Source: Congeria kusceri
Taxonomy: Eukaryota > Mollusca > Bivalvia > Myida > Dreissenidae
DNA: 64,000 nt
Assembly (NCBI GenBank): GCA_027627225.1
Contig: CM051029.1
Coordinates: 5,676,954-5,740,953, forward strand
Direction: 5' to 3'
A program made the position numbers and the translations under genes. Below are positions 48,376 to 62,027 of the stretch, in pieces. The notes under the pieces were generated by a model, which searched no databases, was not told the origin of the DNA, and worked only from the letters and a program-made list of their open reading frames with translations. Every line of letters starts with the position of its first letter. Position 1 is the first letter of the stretch.

Positions 48376-49134
48376 CTATATAACAATTGAAACAATAAGA
48401 TATAAATATCCCCTAACATGGAAACACACAACGATTTTGCGAGTCGATTGCAAAATATGCTCCAGAAATATAACAGAAGCGTGAGCCCTGGTTTACGGTT
48501 TAAATTTTAAACAATGGTGGCCTCCAGTTGCTAAGTCGCGTCGTTTAAAGATAAATAACTGCAAACATTACATAAAACATAATACCCGACCGTTATGAAT
48601 GAGATGAGTTTGTATAACACAAATCATGATAGCGTTAGCTATTGCAGGCCAGAACGCAGCCATACAGTACGAAATACCAGGCCAATATGGGGATGAGTAA
48701 AAATCATATAAACCGGGTAACGTGATAAATTATTGGATTTGTCCTTGTCTAAGCATATACAGGAAAATAATGCATATTATTATGATTCATTTCAACACGA
48801 TTTATTAAGTAACGCATATTGCAAATATTACCATATAATAATGTGTGTTTTATATTCAGGCAAACTAGCAACGCCTAAACACGGACGGATGTTATTCAAC
48901 CTACATATTGGGTAATGACAATGATTGTTGTTATTGATTTCAAAGTCAGTAAGCCCACTATGTTAGTAAAGTGTATTCACATGCTTCTCATTCTGATATA
49001 TGTTCGGATGGACACAGGCATGTTAAATCGCTAACGCTTAATTCATTTACCCCTAATTACATCAGTAAAATGTCTGAGAGCCACTGTTTGGAAACCCATC
49101 CCGTCAACTATGTTGACTGTTTTTTTTCTGGCAG

Positions 49135-49394
49135 ATGCTCCAGCTACCCGTAATCGCAATAATTATGAGACACTTGAATAACTAAAAGTCCGTGAATATG
49201 CGACTGTTTACACTGAGGACACTCGGCGAGAAATCAACACTTCGTCAGACAGTCAACCTGACATGTCAGGACAAATCGTGATGGTAGTCGACGACCTGGA
49301 ATACGTTAATATGAAGCTTTCTGCACTGTATATGTTTTATTTACAATTCGATACTGCTGAACGACAGGGAACAAATCAACACATGTATGTATAG
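49135..49394 (+). pseudogene. Tyrosine-rich cytoplasmic-tail exon of a receptor, one in-frame stop
   Basis: A strong acceptor (TGTTTTTTTTCTGGCAG) is followed by a phase-1 frame of 86 residues to TAG at 49392-49394, broken only by TAA after NNYETLE. The tail is polar and holds several tyrosine motifs: NNYETL and EYATVY, which are ITIM-like YxxL/V cores, and DDLEYVNM, a YxN motif of the kind Grb2-type SH2 domains bind. Such motifs fit the inside end of an IgSF receptor that recruits kinases, phosphatases or adaptors; this is inferred from motifs only. Orientation and phase match the plus-strand family. The matching membrane exon was not found. It may be the tail of the 45.0-kb copy, or of the large gene by long-range splicing. 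Confidence 0.5.
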
Positions 49395-49959
49395 GCAAAT
49401 GTTTCGTATAAGATGGTATAAGTAGTAATAATTATACAATAATTGCCAAAAATTTCATTTTACACACAGCCTAACTGAATGGTCGGGTTAAAGTCATATG
49501 CTTCAATTGATCGATTCAAATTCATGTTTCCTTAAATATAGTATTGTATGTTGTAATACATGCTATGAAATCAGTACAAACACGTCAATGTGTAAATTTA
49601 CATTAAATAAGTTCATTAAATCAAAAATATTTCGTTCTTTTTTTATTTCAATATAATCACATGGACATTCGCTAACAAACACTCTACATATCACCAGTAC
49701 TCACAATTTCAGTACACCAGTAATGATTCTAAATGCTAATTTACACCGTGGTAATTACGAGTTCAGTATGCGATTACGTAGACATGTATCTGTTTATTAT
49801 TAATGGTACTCGTCCAAAAAAGATCCAATGACAAGAACACAGCAGCGTTCATTACACGATTGCTTCGTCTTTAACGCAAGAACATAATTCGACTTACACC
49901 ACTGAGCATTTAAGGCGACACATTTGACATCATCTAACAATTGATAAAATATACTTAAA
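49395..49959. other. no recognised feature
   Basis: AT-rich sequence after the tail exon, possibly former 3' UTR. No polyadenylation signal stands out near the stop. Confidence 0.35.
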
Positions 49960-50209
49960 TATAGCTCGGACACATTAACCTGACATTCATGAACTCTGGA
50001 GTAGACTAAGTAGCACTTCTACACGCCTCCTTTATTATTAGTCCGTTTTGTTCGTGCACATGCTCCACGTTTCTATTGATGTGATAACTGTATCTTCAGG
50101 GGAATACATCGATTCACCTGGATTCAATTACACAAACCAAATTATATAAAGCATATTAGAATTGACATGTATGCATGCATGAAGGTCAGGTTACTGTGTC
50201 CGAACTATA
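49960..50209. mobile_element. MITE-like element with 32-bp terminal inverted repeats
   Basis: The left end TATAGCTCGGACACATTAAC..TTCATG and the right end CATGAA..GTTACTGTGTCCGAACTATA are reverse complements with four or so mismatches. They flank about 186 bp of non-coding sequence. The ends carry TA, the target of Tc1/mariner-type enzymes. Confidence 0.7.
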
Positions 50210-50967
50210 GTCCAGCAATAACTAAGTACGCTGCCACATTTTGACAACATTTCTGGCATACACATTGCATAATGTATATCTTAAAGTAATACTAGTGCAT
50301 CTGCTGACCATACCGGAATGCGAGCATATATTGTACAATACCATTATTTGCGAAAGTAGTATTGAGAAAAGTTCTCCAATTGAAATATGTAAACCCAAGT
50401 TAATGCATGAGTTCATATTTAACACTACAAGTAGTTCATATTTTAAATCAACATATTAATCAAATCCACAAGGATAAATATTTACATGCGCATCGGTAGA
50501 ATGAGTTCGGAATAACGCTGTCAGCGTACTTCGTTTGGTGGTGAAATGTTCTGATAAATGTCCAATAGCAATACATATAATAATGTGAAGCGATATTTAA
50601 ATTTAAACGAGTAATAATAATAAAAACATAATTGTGTAACTGCAATATATGCTTTTGGACTTGTATTCGCTAATATTTAAGGCCATGAATTATATTACTC
50701 ATGTGACCAGGAAGTATGTACGAACATAACATATAACGAGCACTGAATGAGTGCGGAAGTCTAATTTCATAAAGATAGTCTACACACATGTATGCACATT
50801 GACATTACATTACCCAGTGCTGATAGGTTTGTGTGCACATCCATACAGTATGATTAGTACAGTGGACTAAATTGAGAGTATATTCAACTATCGCAGTTCC
50901 TTCATTTATGTATTCCATTATTGTTCGTTTGTTTATAATGTATTGCGTGTGGAATTAAGCCGGGACG

Positions 50968-51016
50968 ATGTTCTACTATACATTGGTGTGGGTATTGATC
51001 TTGGCGAGATTTACAG
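50968..51016 (+). pseudogene. Orphan signal-peptide exon of another IgSF copy
   Basis: ATG followed by 15 more codons (MFYYTLVWVLILARFT) and one base ends at a strong donor, ACAG|GTAAGTT, in phase 1. Length, hydrophobicity and phase are those of the signal exons at 30854-30914 and 33858-33930. About 85 bp downstream, after GTTTCAG (51100), a phase-1 frame reads DTYELSALTTLEFTHKSKCL then TAA (51160-51162). This could be a truncated start of an Ig exon. No complete Ig exon follows within reach, so I call the copy broken. Confidence 0.5.
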
Positions 51017-54000
51017 GTAAGTTAACACGTAGTGATGCTTTTGATGAGTTTGCGTTGCAATTACCCGATGACGTATGCATACATCGTGTTGCTGTTTCAG
51101 ATACTTATGAATTAAGCGCCTTAACAACATTAGAATTCACGCACAAAAGCAAGTGTCTATAAATAACTGAATAACTATATCAAATTCCACACTATGTGGA
51201 CTTGTTAGACACGTTCGCTGTGTTGCGATATAATTGAATTCCAGATTTAGTGAACGTCCATGACTTGTGTTTTATTTACATGTAGAGCAAGGCATTAACA
51301 CACTTATGATCGGTTGTTACTTATGATTATTGTGTATGAACACACTTAAGATTGGTGTTGCTTATGATGACTGTGTACAGGTTCGTTATGTCTAAAATGT
51401 GTAGAGACTGGTCTGTTTCATTAAAGCAGTTTTTTACGAGGGTCACCTAGTAAACAAGTGGTACTATGCCAAAAGAGTATTGAAAGGCCGATTTGGGCCT
51501 CATTATGAAAATTAACGAAATTTATATCATTGAATAGGCCATTTTTTGAATTTTTAGGATGTAATATTTTAAAAATCTTACAACCACGCATATGTTTGCG
51601 CAACAACGTCAAACACGACTACTGTAAAAGCGTTCCGACGTAATTTGACGTTACTTTTGAATTTGACGTCGTGGTGTATTTTTTGGTGTTCCGTTGATGC
51701 TTACAAGTCGACTGATTACAAACACGCGTCCAACAAATTCAACTAATGTTTAGTTATGCAGATTATAAAAATGTACTGCATGTACAAATAACGGTGTGTT
51801 GTTGCATGTTGAAAAGTCAATGATTTGCAATACTACATGGAACATTCAGCCTTTTCCGACAATCCTGCATTTTAGAAATAACATAAATTTGTTATGTTCT
51901 TTTCTTACAACTCGGATCATTTTAAAGCACGCAAAGATATAATATTTAATATAATTTTAGGTGAACTCTTACGTACCAACATTTTAACATGCGTACGTCA
52001 CATTCAAGAAAAGAACAACACATGACGCAGTATCACACTTAGAAGCGGGCGTAGCGAGTGGGTCGGCTTTGCGATAAAGGCTTCTTAGTTTTGATAGTAT
52101 GATTTGTATTGTTAGATTATATTGTTAATCTAGTTTATAAAGTGTTTCGAACTGAATTAAAAAGGTATCAATTTTTAAAGTAGACATTGTTCTTCTAAAA
52201 CCCTACTACTTGCGTGGAAATGGACACGACCGGACCTTCCAATTGTATTATTTAAATCTACACTGTATTCAATACGAGTACGCAAAGATAATTCCACATT
52301 TTAGTATATATTAGTAGATATTACTATCAGTATATTAAAACTATACTTATTTATTTCAAAACGAAACTATTTTAAATATAGTTTTGCTTTTAAATAACAT
52401 CAGTTATGACTACGCGTATTATACAATCGAAAACCGAAACGCCTATCTGATTGTTGAAGTCCAATTGACGTAATCACATATATTGACAGTTAAGATGCAA
52501 TTTTGTTATGTAAATCCAATGAGATCTGCTAGAAAAGCGCCCGAAAATTATGCTGACACGCACAACAATATGTCATCCGCATGAAAAGCGTAGATGTTTG
52601 CCCGCGATTTATATTATAACAATTTTGTAGCGCAGAGAACTGTGATCTATCCTTACTTTTGTATAAAAATCTAAATTGAATGATGGTGAAAAACGTAAAC
52701 AGTTGTGCGTGTGAAAATTAAACATTTTATGATATTCAGAAAATGTTATTTTGCGCGTTTAAGAATGGCATGCCTGCTCTGTCAGGGAATTGTCCTACAC
52801 GCAGAACTGCTCACGGATTGTCATAATCACCCTCTATACTGTTAAATGATCAATCGAAGAAAATAAGCTGCAATGATGTTAAACTTTATGAAAGCGTGTC
52901 AGTAAGTTTCATTACCGCATGCATGCTATTACAGTAACACGACCCGCATATATACATAGCCACGAACAGTTTAAATTCCTTCCCAACTATTGTTAAAAGA
53001 TTAATTTCCATTCGTTAATATCACAAATATTAACACAAGTTTATTTAAATAGCACAAACATTACCACGTGCTCTCTTGTGTTAAATAGTATAATTGCTAA
53101 ACATCTGATATCCAATTGCAATTATTGGATATAATTGAAGAATAATTTGATTATGATAGACATTTGTGGAAGTGTCCATTATATGCGGGACGGAACAACG
53201 CTTTCTGTATGTTTGTGCACCGCTTGCTTAACATCAGTAAGCGTCTTAGTCAACATTGGATAGATATAGAGCATTATTGCGCATTGAAACTTGACCATGT
53301 TCTCGATTAATATTTTTCCCGAAAACTGTAAAACACATACACGAAATGACAACTCACTGGTACAGTAAATGTTTGTATATTTACAATACTATCTATATGA
53401 ATAAATGGCTCGGGCGCTGGGGGGAAACAGGATATCGGGTTCGGGAGGGGGTCGTAAACATTTGATCCTGCAGTTATAACACTATCTTGCCATGTTTTCA
53501 ATGGTTCTGCAGTGATCAGCTACAGATCCGTATAAAATATATATAATACAAATGTGCATATCATCATCAGCAGCAGCAGCAGCGGCAGCAGCAGCAGCAG
53601 CATAATCATCATCATCATCAAATGTACTTGTTTCACTGAATAAATACTTCACTATATTATGTTTGAACGACATGTTGGTTTATCTGTATGTCATGCACCT
53701 GTTTTGGCGGTAAATTGCCCTCGTTTGATGTGCCTGACCACTAAATACATATTTTACATTCACTTTTATATATATCTTGAATATCTTTAAACATGTAAAA
53801 TTAGTAGCTGACTACATTCAAACGAACACACATCGAAAATTATTTGTATTTATCATTTAGCGAAGTGTCTCTTTTTTAAATGAACGTTTTTAGTAACTAA
53901 CACGTACACACTCATGCTCATCAATTGTCTGCAAATGTGCTATAAACTGTGTTTGTGTTAATCGAAAACGAACTAACGGACAGGCAGACGAACATGTTTT

Positions 54001-55737
54001 TTAAATGAAATATTATGAAAGATACTCGTATGGTAGCGTTATGAACTAATAAGGCAAGTGATGCCGACTTTGTGTCAATTTCGCTGAAATAGGGTGCCGG
54101 GAAAATAAGAAATCGCCAGGATTTGGATCCAACGTTGTGGACACCCCTCTACTTTATAACGTTATATCTTTCTTAAGAATGCAGAAATCGATGATTGAAC
54201 AAATAGGCTGGCGATTTAGTATATTAGGAACTAAAATGTGTACCTGTGCCTACGGTGTATTGCATCTGACATCTTTATATAATACATTAATTTATAAAAG
54301 ATAAAAATAGCATCTTTAAATAAAGGTATATATACCCACTGTCTATAGTTTTTCGTTTTCGCTCAACTTAGGCGCAGGTACAACACTGTATGTAAGAAAT
54401 CGTATGTAAGGCGGCGAGGCTATGTGTTACTGACATAATGTGTATATTTTACAAAACTGAGCGAGCAGAGCGAGCGAAAAACACAAATTTGTCCAGTTGT
54501 TACTATTTGATATATTTTATATATGTCAATGTATGGTCAAGACGTTTTCAGTGGAGCGGGACGCGCCGAGTGCGCCCCCCCCCCCCCTCCATGGATCCGC
54601 TAGTGGGGCGGTAAAGTCGAGGCGCGGTCTTTTTTAAACCATTTGGATCAAGTAAATAAACAATGATTTGGAGTTAGAATGCGTAAGGATTATACCACGT
54701 GGGCGTTACCCCGAATGGTTTAAAAACGCTTATCAAAGCAAGTAAGGTTACTGATAACGATAAAATCGAAAATTATTTCCATTCAACTAACAACATAAGT
54801 TTGTTATTCGTTGCTCCGTAGCCTATATTAAAAACCATTTGCCACATATCTAGAACTTCCTTCATAGTTAATGTTTGGTTTTCTTGATTTTTGTGTCACC
54901 TGAAAGGCGACGTATATGTGTTACTTTTGGCGGCGTCGGCGGCGGCATTGTTTCGGCGGCGTACATGTAAATAAAAAAAACAATGTATCAAGAACAAATC
55001 AGAATGGTATTATTGAAATATAATTATACTTTCGGAGGCAGAAATCTGGCATGTCTCTTATTCTGTTTCCGTCCGTTCACTGCACGATTTATCGTGAATG
55101 CGGTCACGGAGACAGTTAACCAGACATCGCGAAACCTGTCATACAGCCAGACATAGGCGTGTTACACAATGTATAACATACCTAAGTTATATATAGTATC
55201 AGTATGCTAGGTTAACTTTTGTTTACTAAATAAAGGACTAATAACTCTACAATTAGCTGTATAGCCTACATCAGTCAATTAATTATTTTACAGTGTATTT
55301 ATCATGTATACAACATGTGGTGTTTACAAATGATACTAATTATGGTGACAGCTGATTAAGAGGTTTCGCGAAGTCTGATATATGAAAACGAATGCGGGCT
55401 AAAAAACTAACGTTGGAATATAACCTACATTTTGAGCAGAGCTGGACAGTTATGTTTAAAATGAAAGCGACGTATTTGGATTGATTTATATATCGATCCA
55501 GATCAAAATACAATTTAGAGAATTTTTAGAATAGTGGAATATACTGTTGGATTTCCCGACCAAATATTCAGAAAGCACAGTCGTACAAGATCAACTTCTG
55601 AGACTTCTGATTGGGTAGAACATTGGGACAAACACTAAACATGAATATTACATAGTTAAATAAGCACAACAATGTGACGAAACACGTTTAAAATGTGTGG
55701 GCGTGAGATATTTTAAGATGAATTCGATGAATTGTAA
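51017..55737. other. no recognised gene
   Basis: Mostly AT-rich. A 42-bp near-duplicate occurs at 51297-51380 (ACACACTTA(T/A)GAT and CTTATGATxACTGTGTA). Small patches include CAG/CAT triplets at 53560-53625, a C homopolymer at 54577-54591 and GGC triplets near 54930-54960. Minus frames at 51421-51612 and 53482-53673 are probably repeat-derived or low complexity. Confidence 0.35.
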
Positions 55738-55819
55738 ATCGCCACCTTATAATGAAAATGACCTATTAGCATCTTTAATACATGTAAGATGGGCCCTTTT
55801 CATTCTAAGGTGGCGAAAT
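55738..55819. repeat. Small foldback element, 26-bp arms
   Basis: ATCGCCACCTTATAATGAAA (55738) and TTTCATTCTAAGGTGGCGAA (about 55798) pair as inverted arms around a loop of about 27 bp. Confidence 0.6.
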
Positions 55820-57930
55820 GTAGTTTATTCTTAACAATATTTTTTTAAATATAAATCATAACATCATAACGTTTATATATATATTTTTTGCAGCCACCAT
55901 CAATGATATAAGGGCATATTGTGTTGGCCCTGGCAGATACGGTACTGTTCGCGCTACGCCACTACAGTCATCATAGGTTAGCTATGTGACGTAATAGAAT
56001 CGTCACAATTTTTGGAAAATGACTTCTGACGTAGATCATAAAGAAACTTCAATCTTGAGAAAAAAACACGATTCAATGTGTTAGCAATCATGAAATAACA
56101 TGTTTTTGACGAAAGTGTAAGCATGAGAGTATTATAAATCTAAAGAAGAAAATTATGGAGTATAATGCCTACTGTACGGTATGTACAAATGTGTCCTGGT
56201 TAAAATACGCTGTATTTCGAGCAACGTATGTACCTTAAAATATAAGCCGATAATGCTAAAAACGGTAGATTTATCTACTAGCAATGTTCATAATTGTTTG
56301 ATTTAGTAGTAATAACATCCGGGAAACAACTGAACGACACGGTTGAATGCGTGTTAACAACCGTATTCTGTTGAATTACTGGTGTCAAGTGCATTCACAA
56401 AAGACGGAAAACTGCAAGTGTAGGTACATCATTCGGCCACGAATGACAAGTTGCTTACTAATCAATTAAGAATTTCACTTAAAAGCCAATTTCCCCGAAT
56501 GTCTAAATTTACAAAAGTTTATTTTTAACCAACAGCACATGCGAGTACCACAAAGATAATAACACAACAAAAAGACTGATTAAAATTACATGTCTCTTTG
56601 AAAACATGGTTGTGGTACTCACATGCGCTGATAGTTAAATTTTACAACAAAAGTGATACAATTGACAAAAATGGTTGTTTTCGAAGAAACGCACGCTGTT
56701 TGAATGTTCCGCGTGATGTCATACGTCCACGCGATGGTTCGATATTCATGTCAACGTCAAGCGCACATAATGATCTAACTACAGGCATGATTGGTATTGT
56801 TTGTGAATGAAATTTAAAAAATCGTCAATTGTATGTGCCAAAATCAGCCCTTATCGACCCTAGTCCTTTAAAATCGCAAAAATCCACGCAGGGGCTACTT
56901 CCCCCTTAGTCTTCTTCATTAACCACTTCAACCGCGATTGAAAAACTTTTAGATTTGAAAGGTTTTTGGGAGATTACTATGGGCGATTGGATATTTATTG
57001 TTCAGAACGTTTTCATTTTTTTATTATTAAGTACAAAAAAACAACGGAAGGATTTTACGGTGTCCATGATTTTTTCTTATGCTTGTCCACGATTTTGATC
57101 TCACATATTAAGCCAGAAACATAAACAATACATATGCATGGAAGGCTCAAACTGCCCTCTACAAGTATTTGTGACATTAAGTGTGTTGCTTAAAATTACA
57201 CAATAACATATAATATTAAAGCACAGACACGACAGTTCACGTCGAAATGTAACGTCATCTATTTACGTCAAAGACGTCGCTCTTGTTTAGCATATATAAA
57301 ATACTGTCATAAAAGACACTTGTGTTGATAAATAGACTTTATGTTATTCACATGACATAACAAGCCGGCTGAAATCTGCAAATTAACGGAGTTTGTTTAA
57401 GCCTGCAATTTCAGGTCTCTTCTTCTGAAATGTGTGAACTAAGTCACTGCGATTACACAATATACAACAGTATACAACTAAAATTGAAAAAAAGGTATTG
57501 CTAAATAAATATGATAGCTCAACTCATTACAATATCTGAATGAATTCTTAATTTAAACTGAATTTAATATACACACTGAATTTACACAATTTTATATAGT
57601 ATTGAAATCTTCATGGTAACTTTAAAATACAGATCCTTTAAAACGCAATTGCTAAATCAAGAGGTTTCCCGATTAAAATAATGATTTGAAATTAAAATTT
57701 GCTATCAAAATTATCTTCTTCAATTGTCTGCTGTGTAGTGATTATATTATATATGGTGCCTGTGCTATATGTTCAGACAGTTCTGACAGCATATGGACTG
57801 TTCAAGGTGTGTCAATAACGAGTCTGTGTTTTGACGTCTGCATAATTCTGACCGAAGTTACTTTTCTAGAATATCTATTGTCTTCCAGACCCATTCTTAC
57901 TTCACTAAAACGTTTGCACTGCTAAAATAT
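55820..57930. other. no recognised gene
   Basis: AT-rich. The frame 56598-56810 has no recognisable domain. The frame 57686-57925 has alternating Cys and hydrophobic residues and lies just before the Ig-like remnant, but its own Ig character is not convincing. Confidence 0.3.
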
Positions 57931-57934
57931 CCGT

Positions 57935-58040
57935 TTCCGTGACACCGAATACTCACCTCGCTCTTGCATTATCATTCAATAAGTCAGACGTGGGTGAATT
58001 CCAATGTCACTACAACAAATTGCATTTGTCATCGTTTAGA
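57935..58040 (+). pseudogene. Possible remnant of an Ig domain (E-F strands)
   Basis: The frame through 57939 reads THLALALSFNKSDVGEFQCH, a good match to the Ig E-F segment in which a hydrophobic strand leads to DxGx(Y/F)xC. Upstream the frame is lost and no convincing B strand or Trp can be placed, so at most this is the end of a decayed Ig exon. Confidence 0.3.
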
Positions 58041-58228
58041 CATAGGACAACATTTCCCTTAAATATGGGGTTTCTATGTATTATATACTCAATATTATTC
58101 GAACTTGAACGTTTGTGTTTCAGCGAACAAATAGCGTGCTCCGGTACAGCGTTACCGTGGCAACTCAAATGTTATTACCAAGTGCATATTGAATGTTAGC
58201 ATTCAACTATGTATAGAATTCAATAGAA

Positions 58229-59361
58229 AACAAGAGGGCCATGATGGCCGAAAGCGCTCACATGAGAACTGGTACAGATGAAGACCATACTGTTGTGACA
58301 GGTGTGAAAATTAAGGTATCAGAACAATACACAGAGGGGGTTGGATCAATTTTGAGTTCAAACATCGGGTAGTGCAATGGGCTAACTAAAGTATGAGTTG
58401 AGTAGTGGATGTGCGTTTTTTGCTAATGGTTCTCAAATCATTTTTCTCGCGATTCTTACCTGACCCTTTTTCATTAAGTCATTGACAATTCTGGGAAATG
58501 CACAAACAGTAGATTTTGATGTTTTTTTCGCAAACAGTTTTGGAAAACTAGTTGAAATGTGATCATTGCGATGGCAGTGCTAAAAGGTAAAGTTTTGCTT
58601 TTTCTCTGATAATTTTCTTTCCAATAATGATAAATGATGTTAATGCAGGCTCTGAAGAATTCAAAGTTGCATGTACAAATAACTGCATGCAAGTCTTTCA
58701 ACTGTTGGAAATCAAATTTTATCAATCAATTTGTGTGGTCATGCGCAAACTGTGTAAGTTTGGTCAACATTGAACCAAAAATCGTGTATGCAAGCCAATC
58801 ATTGATAACCTGTCGATGATTTTGTTCCAAAAACAAGGGGCAATAACTCCGATATTTCTGACTCGATCATGCTTATATTCGACTTCACCTATAGTCTTAC
58901 GTTCATAAACAAACTGTACACGATTGGTGAAGATTGGATGAAAAATGAAGTCTCTATCCTGAATAATGTCCATTTTTGCATATTTTTTCACAAACTAAGG
59001 GCAATAACTCTGGTGTTTCTGATCCAATGCTGCTTTTATTTTACTTCACCTTTAATCTTTTTGTAATAGACAAACTGTGCAAGATTGGTGAAGATTGGAT
59101 GAAACATGTCTCTCTCTATTCTGAATAATGTCCATTTTAGAAGGGCAATAACTCTGGTGTTTGAAACACGATCTTGCCCATTTTTGGAGTCTGCTGAAAT
59201 CTGATAGTCATACACAAACTGTGAAAGTTTGATTAAGATTAGATGGAAAATAAAGGCTATACATTGCAAAAGGGCACTTGTGCACTCTTTTTGCATGAAA
59301 AAGGGGCAATGACTCCAGTGTTACTGGTCCCATTGGGCCCATTATCGAACTCAGGTGAGCA
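58229..59361 (+). repeat. Interspersed repeat, about 1.1 kb, with internal 145-155-bp units
   Basis: The left end is AACAAGAGGGCCATGATGGCC followed by CGCTCACATGAG. The right end has GGGCCCATTATCGAACTCAGGTGAGC, so both ends carry CTCA-TGAG and GGGCC motifs. Inside, GGGCAATAACTCTGGTGTTTCTGAT-like blocks recur near 58838, 58996, 59145 and 59301 with ACAAACTGTGxAAGATTGGTGAAG between them. From general knowledge the AGAGGGCCATGATGGCC start is widespread in mollusc genomes. It is non-coding here. Confidence 0.75.
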
Positions 59362-62027
59362 AATAATCCATTATTTCTAACCATGTGCTATGTATGAACT
59401 TCGTTTTGCAATTTCAGTAAACCAAAGTATCAGTACACATACATTTTTGACACCTCTCGTATGTGTGTGTGGTCTAGGTGGGCTGCATTAATTTCCTCAA
59501 CCTGTGCAAATCAGCATACATACATCTCTTAACATTTGAAGTAATTGGTGTTATTGAGAGGTACATTAAATAGAAATTAATACAGAAAAGAAAACAGAAA
59601 GCTGGATGTGATAGTTTTGGAACCTCGGCTGACATTGTCAGCCTGACACGTGAAAAGGCTATATGCTAGCCCTAATGGACACATTTTATACGAGTTGTCT
59701 TGAGTGACCAACACGTTCAATTCACATTTAAAGGAAAATTTAATAACATACAATAAGGTGTTTGATACTTCAATCATTCAGTGTGTGTAATGATTTACAA
59801 TTTTCAGGTATTTAAATGAAGAATCTTAATTAACCGACCGTTTTATACATTATATGTGTGTTTTAGCAGGGTCAAACATCTGGCTACTTGGTAATTCGGT
59901 GTTCTAGTTTGTGACAAAATATAAAAAGAATGTCATTCAGTCCATTTGTGAGGAAGCGCCTTTAGTGAACTGGTCCAGATTTATAAAGTTTTGAAACTTT
60001 TTTTTTCGAGATGAAAATACTAGTAATTATGTCAAACAAATAGCAACCGGAAGGCGATGCAATTTATACAAATACGGGATCTACCAAACCTTTACTTATA
60101 TCATAATTACCAACATACGTGTATTGTTTTCAAGTTTTAAGTTCATTACGTCGTAAAGACTCTGTTCCGAAAGTCATTATTTGGTATTAATAATGCTATC
60201 AAGCTGATTAACTTATTTTGTTTCTTGACAGTATGATGCTACACTGCTGCCATTATTATTTATGGGAAAATGTCTTTTACGTTTGACTCCCATAGTAAAC
60301 GTGAATGTGGTATGCCTTGCCGTGATAGGAAAATCTATTTAGACAGATCACAGTAACGTGAGCAGTTTGATACTGTGTATAAGGCACATGTGTTCTAAAC
60401 TGTTTTCAAACTCAAAGAGGTACTTTTAAGCCACTCATGTTGCCCTTAAGGAAATTAATTTCAGTTATCGATTTTTTAGGTTTTACTAACATAAGTGATA
60501 GTGAGTATGCATGCATATTTCATTGCATAGAAGAAATGCAGGAACACATACATGTATTTTATTATCTAGCAAAATGACAAAATGACAAATTACATAGGAA
60601 TTTGTCAAATAGCAATTAATGTTTATGTGGCAGATTGAGAGGCAAGTGATTTGACTACCACATTCATTGCTGAGATATACAGGATAGGGAACATAGGAAA
60701 CAATCTAAACATGTTTCGGATGATGATTAAATTAGGACTGTATCTAGTATAGTAGCTATAGCCCGTTGTCTTGATATCAACGGGTTACTAGAAAGTGTTA
60801 TTTACCATATACAAGATGGTACTGTAATAGTTAGGATTAACTGTCAGAGATGAATTGTCGAAAGCAGTTTAGCATTAGACCCCTTTCACATTCCGGTAAT
60901 CGAGTACTGTAGGTGTTGTATCCATTGATAAAGTCAATCGAGAACGAGGCTGACCATGTATTGAAGGTTAAAACACTAACCACTTCAAGGTTTAATGGGT
61001 ATATAAATTTCCTAAACAAAAACTGAAGGTGAGTTTTGTATTAACAAATAAGTATGTGTCTACATATCTCAGATAATAAGTCAAAAGTTATATTCACAGC
61101 ATAGGCTGCTTACTGGTGGCAACTCGTTAATTTGACACTATAAAAGCTGATAATCAGGAAAAACGACTGAACCTTCTCATGTTAATATTTTATATAACCA
61201 GTTATTACCGGGCATATAACATACATATAAAATGTCATTCAGATCTTCTGTGCACTATCCCTTGATTAAAAAACAGGCACATGTTGAGTGCGAAAATGTT
61301 ATAGGATTCATTTTTTGCAATGTGTATTACAATCCTATTATCAAAAAGGAAAATAGTATTAAAAGTCAAGTACATACTCCTAATTTCAGTTAGTTTTCAA
61401 ATCATGTAGAAACGTTGTGCTTTAAACACCATATTGAAGAATAAGAACATTTCAGAGCGGACAAGTTGTAATTAAAATGTTTGCAATATGTTTTAGAGTT
61501 GTGAACTTACCTACACCTTACCTATAAATTACATATAATTATTTAATTATTTTATTTTTTTGCTGAAATGAGACAATTATAAATAACATTTGAAAGTAAT
61601 AAGACAATGCTGTTTGAAAATTTTAACTGGTACAGTTTTTACCTTCTCCTGAAAATGTTGATGAATATACACTCACTCTAACCGTCTACTATGAAGATTA
61701 TGAAATAAACACAATGTGTTTAGGTTTGTATTTGTTAAGCTGAAATATATGCAACTACATGATATGGCATGATAGTAAATATAAAAGTTGTTAGCGGGAT
61801 TGTTTTTTATGTTGCTTATTTTTGCTTCAATATACAACATGTAGTAATTCAGCAGGTATTGCAAGTCGACAAAATCGTTTAACGCACGAATTTAACAATG
61901 GCATGTGTCCTTTAATGACCGTGGTCCGGAAAAATAAACCCTATCACAAAATGGTAAAGTTGTCACCAGAGTTGTTCCTCTTTGAATTTAGAATACTGAG
62001 ATCACAATTTTGTATCTAATAATTTTT
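59362..62027. other. no recognised gene
   Basis: AT-rich. Frames at 59577-59777 and 60837-61019 (minus) and 61822-62019 (plus) have no recognisable domain or splice context. Confidence 0.35.

Noticed and set aside
48858..48912. Possible exon after TATTCAG reading GKLATPKHGRMLFNLHIG
   Set aside because: The only donor gives phase 2, and joining it to the tail exon at 49135 produces an immediate stop.
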